Below are positions 31,529 to 39,396 of a stretch of DNA of 64,000 bases, piece after piece. Numbering within the stretch: the first letter of the stretch is position 1; every line of letters begins with the position of its first letter. Source of the DNA: a bacterium UBP2_UBA5202. Its GTDB lineage: Bacteria > Edwardsbacteria > AC1 > EtOH8. The stretch is from positions 68,374 through 132,373 of the forward strand of contig DHVS01000032.1 of NCBI GenBank assembly GCA_002412795.1, read 5' to 3'. Position numbers and translations under genes: made by a program. The notes below the pieces were generated by a model, which worked only from the letters and a program-made list of their open reading frames with translations, had not been told where the DNA came from and made no database searches.

Positions 31529-33592
31529 TTACCTGATCCCGGCTCCGAACTTGTCCTTGAGCGCCTTGACTATCTCCTGGTGCACCTGGTTGACCTCGGC
31601 GTCGTTCAGGGTCCGCTCGGGATGACGGTAGGAGAGCGAGAAGGCCAGGCTCTTTTGGCCCTTTTCCACCTGGTCCCCGGCGTACAGGTCGAACAGCTCG
31701 GCCCGCTCCAAAATGGCCCCGCCGGTTTTTGTGACGGCTTCCAGTATCTCCCGGCTGGTGACCGGCCGGGGCACCATGATGGCCAGGTCGCGCTTGACCC
31801 CAGGGAATTTGGGGATCTCGGAAAACTGGGAGACGGCCCCGGCCATCAGTTTAAGGACGGGCTCCAGCTCCAGCTCCGAACAGTATAGTTTTTCCTTGAT
31901 GTCCCAGACCTTGAGAACGGAAGCGTCCAGCTCTCCCGCCCAGCCGATGACCGCCCCGTCCAGCAGCAACTCCACCGAACGGCCGGGATGCAGGAAAGGT
32001 TTGGGGTTTTTGTAGTTTTGAGAATAACAGACCCCTTTGATCTTCAGGGACTCAAACAAGAACTCCAGGGCTCCCTTCAGGTCAAAGAAGTCAAAAATTC
32101 CCGGCTTCCGGTCCCAGCTCTGGTTCTCCCTTTCCCCGCAGGCCAGGATCCCCAGTTTCAGGGATTCGGACGGGGCCGGTTTGCCGGGGGCAAAGACCAG
32201 CCCGCATTCGAACAGCCTTACCCGGTTCAGCCCGTTGTTCAAATTTCTCTGCCCCGCTTCCAAAAGCCCCGGCAGCAGCACCGGCCGCAGCACCGAGAGG
32301 TCCGAGGAAAGCGGGTTGTCCAGTTCCACCAGGTTGTCCTCCCGGGCCAGGCCCAGTTTGGTGTAATGCGATGGATCCATCAGGGGCAGGCCGTAGTGCT
32401 GGCAAAATCCCTGGAAGACCATTGAATCCACTATCTTTTCCACGGCCTTTTCCCTGGGTCTTTGCACTCCGGGAACCGGCCAGGGGGTTATCCCCTCGGC
32501 TGGCAGGTTGTCGTAGCCGTAGATCCGACCTATCTCTTCTATCAGGTCGGCTTCCCGGCTCAGGTCGGCCCTAAAGCTGGGAACCTGCACATTTATTGCG
32601 TTTCCGGAGATCTTTGATTTAAGCTCCAGCGCATTGAGGATCTCCGCCATTTTTTCAGGCTTGATATCCGCCCCCAAAAGGCTGCAGGCCTTCTCCGGCC
32701 TGAGTTTCAGCTCCCAGTCCGCCGGGAATTTTTTGGCCGAAACGTCTATGATCCCCTTGGCAATTTGTCCGCCGGCAATTTCCGAGATCAGCCGGGCCGC
32801 CCGGTTGACTGCCTGCTCTAATATATTGGGATCGGCCCCCCGCTCAAAGCGGTAGGAGGCATCGCTCTTTAAACCAAGATCCCTGCTGCCCCGGCGGATC
32901 AGCGGCGGATCGAAGTAGGCGCTCTCCAGCAAAACATTTTTGGTGGTTGAAGAGATCTCTGATTCCAGCCCGCCCATAATGCCGGCAATGGCCGCGGGAC
33001 GATTGGAGTCGGCGATGACCAGGTATTCCGGGGTAAGCTTGCGCTCAGTTCCGTCCAGGGTGACCATGGCTTCGCCAGCTTTGGCCCGGCGCACAATGAT
33101 CTTGTGCCCGGAAAGCTTGTCCAGGTCAAAGGCGTGCAGGGGATGGCCGAATTCGTAGAGCGCCAGGTTGGTGATGTCGGCCACGTTGTTGATGGGCCGC
33201 AGGCCTATGCTCTCCAGTTTTTTCTTCAGCCATTCCGGCGATTCCGCCACCTTGACCCCGGTTATCACCCGGGCCAGATAACGGGGGCAGCCCTGTTTGT
33301 CCTCCACCTCTATTTTGGCCAAAGAGTTGACATCCTGCGGTCCTTCGGTCACCTGACATCCGGGGACGTTTATCTGTCCGCCATTAAGAGCCCTGATCTC
33401 CCGGGCCAGGCCCAAAAGCGACAGGCAGTCGGGCCGGTTAGGGGTGATCTCCAGGTCCAGTTGGAAGTCCCCGGAGGGAAGCTCCTCGATGCCTTCGATC
33501 TCGACCCCGGCAAAGGTCAGCTTTCCGGCCAGTTCCTTGACGGACCAGTTGAAATCTATGAATTCTTTAAGCCAGTTATAGGAGATCTTCAT
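31529..33592 (-). CDS. pheT: Phenylalanyl-tRNA synthetase beta subunit, lacking the EMAP-II-like tRNA-binding domain
   Basis: The 687-residue subunit is about 100 residues short of the usual bacterial form. The N-terminus (KISYNWLKEFIDFNWSVKEL) runs directly into LDLEITPNRPDCLSLLGLAR at about residue 47; the OB-fold tRNA_bind domain normally found between these two segments is absent. The rest is complete: B3/B4 editing domain, B5 (near 300), the catalytic-like core, and a C-terminal anticodon-binding FDX-ACB domain (FPGVKRDLAIMVPRPVTSRE, SLAFSLSYRHPERTLNDAEV). With PheS it forms the alpha2-beta2 enzyme. It is separated from pheS by two genes. Confidence 0.93.
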   Translation of the reverse strand: MKISYNWLKEFIDFNWSVKELAGKLTFAGVEIEGIEELPSGDFQLDLEITPNRPDCLSLLGLAREIRALNGGQINVPGCQVTEGPQDVNSLAKIEVEDKQGCPRYLARVITGVKVAESPEWLKKKLESIGLRPINNVADITNLALYEFGHPLHAFDLDKLSGHKIIVRRAKAGEAMVTLDGTERKLTPEYLVIADSNRPAAIAGIMGGLESEISSTTKNVLLESAYFDPPLIRRGSRDLGLKSDASYRFERGADPNILEQAVNRAARLISEIAGGQIAKGIIDVSAKKFPADWELKLRPEKACSLLGADIKPEKMAEILNALELKSKISGNAINVQVPSFRADLSREADLIEEIGRIYGYDNLPAEGITPWPVPGVQRPREKAVEKIVDSMVFQGFCQHYGLPLMDPSHYTKLGLAREDNLVELDNPLSSDLSVLRPVLLPGLLEAGQRNLNNGLNRVRLFECGLVFAPGKPAPSESLKLGILACGERENQSWDRKPGIFDFFDLKGALEFLFESLKIKGVCYSQNYKNPKPFLHPGRSVELLLDGAVIGWAGELDASVLKVWDIKEKLYCSELELEPVLKLMAGAVSQFSEIPKFPGVKRDLAIMVPRPVTSREILEAVTKTGGAILERAELFDLYAGDQVEKGQKSLAFSLSYRHPERTLNDAEVNQVHQEIVKALKDKFGAGIR

Positions 33593-33593
33593 G

Positions 33594-34892
33594 TTATCTG
33601 AGTAAAACTATTTTTTTAGTCGCTAAATGTTTGGCGCTTTTCATTTGGCAGATGTAAGCGCCTTGCGAAACCGTTTGGTTGCTATTGTCCTGTCCGTTCC
33701 ATGAAATTTGATGCTTTCCCGGAATTTTAACCCCGTCAACCAGGGTTTTTACAAGTTGCCCCGTAATGCTGTAGATACTTACATTTACCGGACCTCTGGA
33801 GGTTTGTTCGAAAGCTATGGTGGTATTTTGCCTAAAGGGGTTTGGGCTGGCTTGTAAAAATATTTTATTCATTGTTGCAGCGATCTCTGGCCTGTTGCCT
33901 TCTACCCCCAAACCGGCCCGGCCAAAGCCCCAAAGAATGCCGTCTCCTGTTGATACCCAGCCAAAAGAGTCTCCGGTGAAAAATATGGAGTTAACTCTAC
34001 TGGTCGTGCTTAAACTATCCTTGAACCAAGTTGACCCGCCATTTTTAGTGTATATGAACCGCCCGCTGTCTGCCCCGGCCCAAAGCGCCGTATCATTTAA
34101 AGCGTATATGCAATTGATATTGCTTGTAATGCCTGTGTTTTGTTCCTGCCAGGTATTCCCCGTGTCGGAAGAATACTCTATTTTGCTTCCGCTTATAGCC
34201 CAAATATTTTCAACACCACTACAAACAAATTCCCCTGCAGCAAACGGTGGGGTCAATGTGTCCCAGCTATAACCTCCATCACTTGTTTTATAAAAATAAC
34301 CTTTCGAAATAAAACCGTTTAAAGTGTCACAGAAATATATGCCACCTTTATCGTAACCCGTCAATGACAAATCTGACAAAGAATCCCATTGATTATCTAT
34401 AAAATTCCATTTAGCTATAAAATATCCATTTGCCCATATGTTTTGTGTATCTACAACGGCTATTTTTACCCCTAAATCAGAATTTAATGAATACGTATCA
34501 TAATGTAACCAGTTGCCTCCCAAGTCTGAACTATACTCTATTTTTGGTCCTACAGGATTGCCATCAAAGCCTAGTAAGTAGCTCGAAATATAAACTGTAT
34601 TTTGACAAAATATTAAATTGAAGTTATATTGTGAAATATTATCACCTCTATAATCTCTGCATATAACCCAGTTCTTACCACCATCTATTGTTTTAAATAT
34701 ACAATCATTATAGTATTTATACCAGCTATCGCTATCCGGTGCATTGGATACAACAAAACCCAGCATACTGTCAGCAAAAACTATTTTGGTAAAATTGCGC
34801 CCCTGGAATATCTGGTGCCAGTTTTCCGCCTTAACAAGGTTGGAAGACAATAGCACCAACGAGAAAAGCAAGCCCGCAATTGCTTTTTTCAT
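33594..34892 (-). CDS. Secreted YCF48/BNR-type propeller with Por (T9SS) sorting tail
   Basis: The 432-residue protein has a signal peptide (MKKAIAGLLFSLVLLSSNLV) and repeated photosystem-assembly-like or sialidase Asp-box blades such as FKTIDGGKNWVICRD, YSSDLGGNWLHYD, YKTSDGGYSWDTL and YTKNGGSTWFKDS. Residues from about 350 form a C-terminal sorting domain: ASPNPFRQNTTIAFEQ, VNVSIYSITGQLVKTLVDG and GAYICQMKSAKHLATKKIVL. This tail directs type IX secretion in Bacteroidetes and related phyla. The gene is AT-rich and is inserted between pheT (one base away) and the nitronate monooxygenase gene. Confidence 0.85.
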   Translation of the reverse strand: MKKAIAGLLFSLVLLSSNLVKAENWHQIFQGRNFTKIVFADSMLGFVVSNAPDSDSWYKYYNDCIFKTIDGGKNWVICRDYRGDNISQYNFNLIFCQNTVYISSYLLGFDGNPVGPKIEYSSDLGGNWLHYDTYSLNSDLGVKIAVVDTQNIWANGYFIAKWNFIDNQWDSLSDLSLTGYDKGGIYFCDTLNGFISKGYFYKTSDGGYSWDTLTPPFAAGEFVCSGVENIWAISGSKIEYSSDTGNTWQEQNTGITSNINCIYALNDTALWAGADSGRFIYTKNGGSTWFKDSLSTTSRVNSIFFTGDSFGWVSTGDGILWGFGRAGLGVEGNRPEIAATMNKIFLQASPNPFRQNTTIAFEQTSRGPVNVSIYSITGQLVKTLVDGVKIPGKHQISWNGQDNSNQTVSQGAYICQMKSAKHLATKKIVLLR

Positions 34893-34908
34893 ATGCCCCT
34901 TTCTAAAA

Positions 34909-36015
34909 TTAGGCCGACGGCACTACCGCCGGCTGGGCCCCGGCCAGACTGACGCTCTCGTTGAACTCCCTGATGATGGCCTGAATGGTCTCTTTTACCG
35001 AGATGATGCAGTTGTTCCTGAAGGCATTGGCCCCGGCAAAGGCAAAGCCGTCCTTCATCAGCCCCTGCTGGGCGTTGATCAGGGCCAGGGCGATGCAGTA
35101 GGGCGTGTTCTTGAAATCGCAGGTGACGATGCACTGGTGGGGACACTTGAAGGGCTTCTTCTCGCCCTTGACCACATCGTCCAGGAACTGGTTGCGGATG
35201 GCCCGGCCCGGCATTCCCACCGGGCTCTTGATTATCACCACGTCCTCTTTTTTGGAATCCAGATAGGCCTGCTTGAATATTTCGGAGGCGTCGCATTCGT
35301 TGGTGGTCACGAACCGGGTGCCCATCTGCACGGCGTCGGCTCCCAGATCAAAGGCCTCCCGGATGTCCTGCCCGGTGTAGATGCCGCCCCCGGCGATCAC
35401 CGGGATGGGTTTTTTATGTTTTTCCACGAAGGGTTTTAAGGCTTCTATCACTTCGGGGATCAGGTTTTTCAGTGAATATTTCGGATCGTCCAGATGCTCC
35501 GGCTTAAATCCCAGGTGCCCCCCGGCCAGCGGGCCTTCCACCACCACCGCATCCGGCAGGTAGTTGTATTTGTCGAACCATTTCTTGGCGATGATGGCCG
35601 CCGCCCGTCCCGAGGAAACGATGGGCACCAGCTTGGTCTTGGAATCCGGTGTCAGGAATCTCGGCAGATCAAAGGGCAGCCCGGCCCCGGAGAAGATGAT
35701 GTCGATCTCTTCCTCCACCGAGGTCTTGGCCAGATCGGCGTAATTGGAAAGGGCCACCATGATATTGACCCCCAGCACGCCCTTGGTCATGGTCCTGGCC
35801 TTGCGGATCTCTTTTCTTAATGCCCTTAGGTTGGCCTCCAGGTAATTGGTGGCAAAATCGGGCTCGTTCATCCCGATGCCGGCCGTGGCAATGGTGCCCA
35901 CCCCGCCTTCGTTGGCCACCGCCGAGGCCAGCCCGGCCAGTGAGATCCCCACCCCCATTCCACCCTGGACCAGGGGCAGTTTGATCTTCAGGTCCCCTAT
36001 ATTTATTGGCTTCAT
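34909..36015 (-). CDS. Nitronate monooxygenase / FabK-like flavoprotein
   Basis: The 368-residue TIM-barrel flavoprotein has LPLVQGGMGVGISLAGLASA (FMN site) at the start, ANEGGVGTIATAGIGM, DAVVVEGPLAGGHLGFK near residue 170 (the catalytic His segment), VIAGGGIYTGQDIREAFDLG near 225 and ADAVQMGTRFVTTNECDASE. This is the 2-nitropropane dioxygenase/nitronate monooxygenase family, which also includes enoyl-ACP reductase FabK. The C-terminus has Cys residues (CPHQCIVTCDFKNTPYC), often seen in a longer clade with possible metal binding. The reaction cannot be fixed. It stands between pheS and pheT. Confidence 0.85.
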   Translation of the reverse strand: MKPINIGDLKIKLPLVQGGMGVGISLAGLASAVANEGGVGTIATAGIGMNEPDFATNYLEANLRALRKEIRKARTMTKGVLGVNIMVALSNYADLAKTSVEEEIDIIFSGAGLPFDLPRFLTPDSKTKLVPIVSSGRAAAIIAKKWFDKYNYLPDAVVVEGPLAGGHLGFKPEHLDDPKYSLKNLIPEVIEALKPFVEKHKKPIPVIAGGGIYTGQDIREAFDLGADAVQMGTRFVTTNECDASEIFKQAYLDSKKEDVVIIKSPVGMPGRAIRNQFLDDVVKGEKKPFKCPHQCIVTCDFKNTPYCIALALINAQQGLMKDGFAFAGANAFRNNCIISVKETIQAIIREFNESVSLAGAQPAVVPSA

Positions 36016-36055
36016 ATTAACCTCTTTGCTCCGGCGCCATAAGCCGGGATTATAA

Positions 36056-37078
36056 TTAGAATTGTTCCAGGAACCTGATATCGCCCGAATAAAAATGGCG
36101 GATGTCGTTGATGCCGTACTTCAGCATGGCCACCCTCTCCACTCCCAGGCCCCAGGCAAATCCTGAATATATTTCCGGGTCATAGCCCACGTTGTTAAAG
36201 ACATTGGGGTCCACCATCCCGGCCCCGGAGATCTCCAGCCAGCCCGACTGCTTGCAGACCCTGCAACCCTTGCCCTGGCAGAACACGCAGGAAAAATCGT
36301 ATTCCACGCTGGGTTCGGTGAAGGGGAAGAAGTGCGGACGGAAGCGGATCTTCATCTTGGAGCCCAGCAGGGCCCGGGCGAAATGGGTGATGGTGGCCTT
36401 GAGGTCGGCCAGGGAGACCTGCTTGTCCACGTACAGGCCTTCGATCTGATGGAACACCGGCATGTGCGAGGCGTCGATGGCATCGCGGCGGTAGCAGCGG
36501 CCCGGAGCGATGATCCGCACCGGGGGCTTCTGCGACAGCATGGTTCTGATCTGGACCGGGGAAGTGTGGGTCCGCAGCAGCAGGCCGGCCTGCTTCAGGT
36601 AGAAAGTGTCCTGGGAATTGCGGGCCGGATGGTCGGGCGGCGTGTTCAGGGCGTCGAAGTTGTTGAACTCGGTCTCCACATCCGGACCCTCGGCCACTGT
36701 GAACCCCAGGCCGTGAAAGATCCCCGTCATCTCCGCCATGATCTGGTGCAGGGGGTGCCGGTGTCCCGGCAGCAGTTTTCTCCCGGGCAAACTTACGTCC
36801 AATGATTCCTTCTGCCGGGCGGCCCCCTGGGATGCGGACTCCAGATTTTGTTTTTTCCGGTCCAGCAGGTCGGACAGCTCGACCTTGAGCCGGTTGACCG
36901 AAGCCCCGAAAGCCGGGCGCTGGGCCGGTTCCACCGATGATACCGATTTCAGCAGCTCGGTCACCTGCCCCTTGCGGCCCAGATAAAGGACCCTCAGCTC
37001 CTCCAGTTTTTCCAGGGTGGAGCATTCGGATATCTGCTGCTTGGCTTCTTCGCCTATTTTGTTCAGCTTGTCTATCAT
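36056..37078 (-). CDS. pheS: Phenylalanyl-tRNA synthetase alpha subunit
   Basis: The 340-residue catalytic subunit has an N-terminal coiled coil, LPGRKLLPGHRHPLHQIMAE near residue 95, GFTVAEGPDVETEFNNFDAL (class II motif 1 region) near 125, FHQIEGLYVDKQVSLADLKA (motif 2) near 210, FFPFTEPSVEYDFSC near 250 and GFAWGLGVERVAMLKYGIND (motif 3) near 310. It also contains CVFCQGKGCRVCKQSGWLEI, four Cys that may bind zinc, as in several lineages. rplT lies upstream with a 177-base gap holding repeats. Confidence 0.96.
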   Translation of the reverse strand: MIDKLNKIGEEAKQQISECSTLEKLEELRVLYLGRKGQVTELLKSVSSVEPAQRPAFGASVNRLKVELSDLLDRKKQNLESASQGAARQKESLDVSLPGRKLLPGHRHPLHQIMAEMTGIFHGLGFTVAEGPDVETEFNNFDALNTPPDHPARNSQDTFYLKQAGLLLRTHTSPVQIRTMLSQKPPVRIIAPGRCYRRDAIDASHMPVFHQIEGLYVDKQVSLADLKATITHFARALLGSKMKIRFRPHFFPFTEPSVEYDFSCVFCQGKGCRVCKQSGWLEISGAGMVDPNVFNNVGYDPEIYSGFAWGLGVERVAMLKYGINDIRHFYSGDIRFLEQF

Positions 37079-37255
37079 TTAAACAATTTCAAACCCATTC
37101 GTTCGTCAGTCATGCCGGCCTTGCTCAGGGCAGGCCATTTCCAACATCGCTCGTCTTCCGTGTCTGGCTTCTCAAACCCTTCGAAAGCAATTCATGGAAG
37201 CAAACTCAGGGCAGGCTGTTTCGAGCATTTTTAACAAACCGCCTTGTTTGGCAGC

Positions 37256-37603
37256 TTACTTTTTCGCCGCTTCCACCACCTTGGTAAAGGCCGCCGGGTC
37301 GGTGATGGCGATCTCGGCCAGCACCTTGCGGTTCAGGGCGATGTTGTTCTTCTTAAGCCCGTTGATGAAGGCGTTGTAGCTGATTCCGTTCAGGCGGCAG
37401 GCCGCGTTGACCCGGATGATCCACAGGCTGCGGAAATCGCGCTTTTTGTTATGGCGGTCGCGGTAGGCGAACTGCCCGGCCCGCATCACGGCTTCCTTGG
37501 CTATGCGGTACAGGCGGTGCCTGCCTCCCCAAAAGCCTTTGGCTTTCTTGAATATCTTGTTCTTTTTCTGCCTGGTGGCGGCGGCGGTGGTAACTCTGGA
37601 CAT
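37256..37603 (-). CDS. rplT: Ribosomal protein bL20
   Basis: The 115-residue protein begins MSRVTTAAATRQKKNKIFKK, followed by AKGFWGGRHRLYRIAKEAVM, FAYRDRHNKKRDFRSLWIIR and NAACRLNGISYNAFINGLKK, a complete bL20. It binds 23S rRNA early in assembly and represses its own operon in E. coli and Bacillus. The 249-base gap between it and rpmI is filled by an inverted repeat. It is part of the infC-rpmI-rplT-pheS block. Confidence 0.98.
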   Translation of the reverse strand: MSRVTTAAATRQKKNKIFKKAKGFWGGRHRLYRIAKEAVMRAGQFAYRDRHNKKRDFRSLWIIRVNAACRLNGISYNAFINGLKKNNIALNRKVLAEIAITDPAAFTKVVEAAKK

Positions 37604-37852
37604 GGTCTCTTACCTATCCTTTCTGATGATCTCTATGATCTGTGTTAGATTTTACTTTTTTTATCGCCCACTAAAAAGCACGAAAATTATACTAAATATT
37701 TACAAACTAGGGTTATATCAGATTTAGCGTTTTTCACTTTTTTAGCGGACAGTTCCTGGTGGAATTTTAGCCTGGTTTTTGGGGCCTTTTAGTGTGTTTC
37801 GTGCCTGCGCGCTGTAGCGCTTTGGCGCGCAAGCGTGGGAAAGTCCCGGTTT
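37604..37852. repeat. Intergenic inverted repeat between rpmI and rplT
   Basis: The left arm CCCACTAAAAAGCACGAAAA (near 37665) and right arm TTTTAGTGTGTTTCGTGCC (near 37784) pair across about 100 AT-rich bases. GCGCGCTGTAGCGCTTTGGCGCGC near 37806 adds a small GC-rich hairpin. No gene is seen. It belongs to the family at 28155-28425. Confidence 0.65.
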
Positions 37853-38050
37853 CTATCCGTTGGGCAGCAGCCGGTTGATCCTCTTGGAATTGGCGCTGTC
37901 CACCAGGCCGCCCTGGCGCAGGTTGCGCTTGCGTTTGCGGGTCTTGGTGGTCAGCTTGTGGCTCTTGCAGGCCTTGTTGCGCTTGATCTTGCCCTTGCTG
38001 GTGATCCTTAATCTTTTGGCCGCCGCCCGGCTGGTCTTTACCTTTGGCAT
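37853..38050 (-). CDS. rpmI: Ribosomal protein bL35
   Basis: The 65-residue basic protein begins MPKVKTSRAAAKRLRITSKG and continues KIKRNKACKSHKLTTKTRKR and LRQGGLVDSANSKRINRLLP, the full bL35 sequence pattern. It sits between infC and rplT as usual, but the spacing to infC is unusually long (383 bases). It is a component of the large ribosomal subunit. Confidence 0.98.
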   Translation of the reverse strand: MPKVKTSRAAAKRLRITSKGKIKRNKACKSHKLTTKTRKRKRNLRQGGLVDSANSKRINRLLPNG

Positions 38051-38433
38051 GGCTTCTCCTTTGGTTGTTTATATTATTTTGTTATATTTACTGAATCCGT
38101 TAATACGGAGCTTTTTATTAGGAATCCATGAAACCACTTGTAGTGAGTATGCCGAACTGCTTGTGGTGAGCTAGTCGAACTATGAATACTATGCAATAAA
38201 AAATTGATTCCTGTGATTCCTGGTTTCCTTATAGATAAATCACTTCCCAAAACAAGAATATCCCGGCCGGATATCAGTGCATCCGGTGGTTTCGATACGC
38301 CCCGCTTGGCTTCGATGCTTCGACACACTCAGCACAAGTACGGCCGGACATTGAGTAGTGTGAACGTATCGAAATGCCGGCCACTCAGTCAACAGCGGGG
38401 CACTCAACCACCGGCGACCCGGAAAATGTCAGG
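38051..38433. repeat. Repeat-filled gap between infC and rpmI
   Basis: The 383-base gap holds two inverted repeats. One has arms GGAATCCATGAAACCAC near 38122 and ATTCCTGGTTTCCTTAT near 38215. The other has GGTTTCGATACG near 38288 facing CGTATCGAAATGCC near 38366, with several TCGACACACTCAG-like subrepeats between. No open frame or RNA gene is supported. In most bacteria this gap is short. Confidence 0.6.
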
Positions 38434-38949
38434 TCAGGCGGTGTTCTTGGGCGAAAGCAGGGCCACCATGGTGTTTCCCTCCAATTTGGGCTGCTGCTCG
38501 ATCACCGCCACGTCTGCGATCTCCACCATAAAGCGGTCTATCACCCGCCGGCCTATGTCGATGTGGGCCATCTCCCGGCCCCTAAAGCGCATCGAGACCC
38601 GGACCTTGTCCTTGTGGGCCAGGAAATCCCTGGCGTGGTTGAATTTTACCAGGTAATCGTGTTCGCCGATCTTGGGCCCCAGCCTGACTTCCTTGACCTT
38701 GACCTCGTGCTGCTTCTTTCGGGCTTCCTTTTTGTTCTTTTCCTCGTGATAAAGGAATTTTCCGAAATCTATGATCTTGCAGACCGGGGGTTTGGCCTCG
38801 GGCACTATCTCAACCAGGTCCAGCCCCTTGTCTTCGGCCTGGCGCAGGGCCTCGGCGATAGGCAGCACGCCTATCTGCTGACCATCGGGCCCCACCACCC
38901 TGACCTCCGGGACCCGAATCTTATTATTTACCCGATAATCCTTGCTGAT
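38434..38949 (-). CDS. infC: Translation initiation factor IF-3 with AUC start
   Basis: The 171-residue factor keeps ribosomal subunits apart and checks the start codon. The N-domain reads ISKDYRVNNKIRVPEVRVVG, then PDGQQIGVLPIAEALRQAED; the C-domain contains KEVRLGPKIGEHDYLVKFNH and VRVSMRFRGREMAHIDIG. The first ATG/GTG would be GTG 38898, which would delete the conserved N-terminal strand. The family start falls on ATC 38949 with GGAGG eight bases upstream. infC commonly uses AUU, AUC or AUA so that IF-3 can repress its own synthesis. A promoter and long leader precede it. Confidence 0.95.
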   Translation of the reverse strand: MSKDYRVNNKIRVPEVRVVGPDGQQIGVLPIAEALRQAEDKGLDLVEIVPEAKPPVCKIIDFGKFLYHEEKNKKEARKKQHEVKVKEVRLGPKIGEHDYLVKFNHARDFLAHKDKVRVSMRFRGREMAHIDIGRRVIDRFMVEIADVAVIEQQPKLEGNTMVALLSPKNTA

Positions 38950-38996
38950 AGGTGATCCCTCCGTTAAAAGTTTGTATTGATTACTGGGGACTCATT

Positions 38997-39062
38997 GCCA
39001 CTAAGACACGCCAAGCCAAATTATATAAAATGGGAAATTGGTGCCTTTGTGTCTTTGTGGCA
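38997..39062. repeat. Intergenic inverted repeat in the infC leader
   Basis: TGCCACTAAGACACGCCAAG (38998) and TTGGTGCCTTTGTGTCTTTGTGGCA (to 39062) form a long stem with a 25-base AT-rich loop. The arms are nearly the same as those at 40541-40632 and 44102-44192. If transcribed it would be part of the infC 5' leader. Confidence 0.75.
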
Positions 39063-39079
39063 GTCCTGGCGGTAAAAAA

Positions 39080-39113
39080 GGAAAAAGCCGATGGCAAAAA
39101 ACAATGCCACCCG
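39080..39113 (-). terminator. Possible transcription attenuator in the infC leader
   Basis: On the minus strand GGTGGCA-TTGTTTTT-TGCCATC forms a stem (39092-39096 with 39105-39109 and extensions) followed by GGCTTTTTCCTTTTTT. It lies between the promoter at 39310-39338 and infC, so it could end transcription early unless an upstream hairpin competes. Confidence 0.55.
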
Positions 39114-39309
39114 CTTTACTTTGAGGGCCGGTAAATGGAAACCCTCTGCATTTGTACCAGAGCTGACAGCATTTTTGTGCGCCGCCCGGTGAGAAGCGAG
39201 CCAAAGAATGAACTTTGGCGCGTGTGGCTTCTGCTTTTGATTCTGATTATTTTGCTAAAAAATAGCAAGATGCTTTTAATGCTATGATAACCTGTTATCA
39301 AGCAACAAC

Positions 39310-39338
39310 ATTATAGCAAAATAACAAAAGAAATGCAA
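39310..39338 (-). promoter_or_regulatory. Promoter of the infC operon and leader hairpins
   Basis: TTGCAT (39333-39338), 17 bases, TATAAT (39310-39315) on the minus strand. Transcription should begin near 39303, giving a leader of about 350 nt. The leader contains GCCAAAG-TTCATT-CTTTGGC and TTGCTATTTTTTAGCAA hairpins before the attenuator-like stem. No other gene lies in 38950-39396. Confidence 0.75.
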
Positions 39339-39396
39339 GGGGTACATAAACATTTATAGGGAACTACAACTAGCAGGAAAAATGACCGATTTATGT

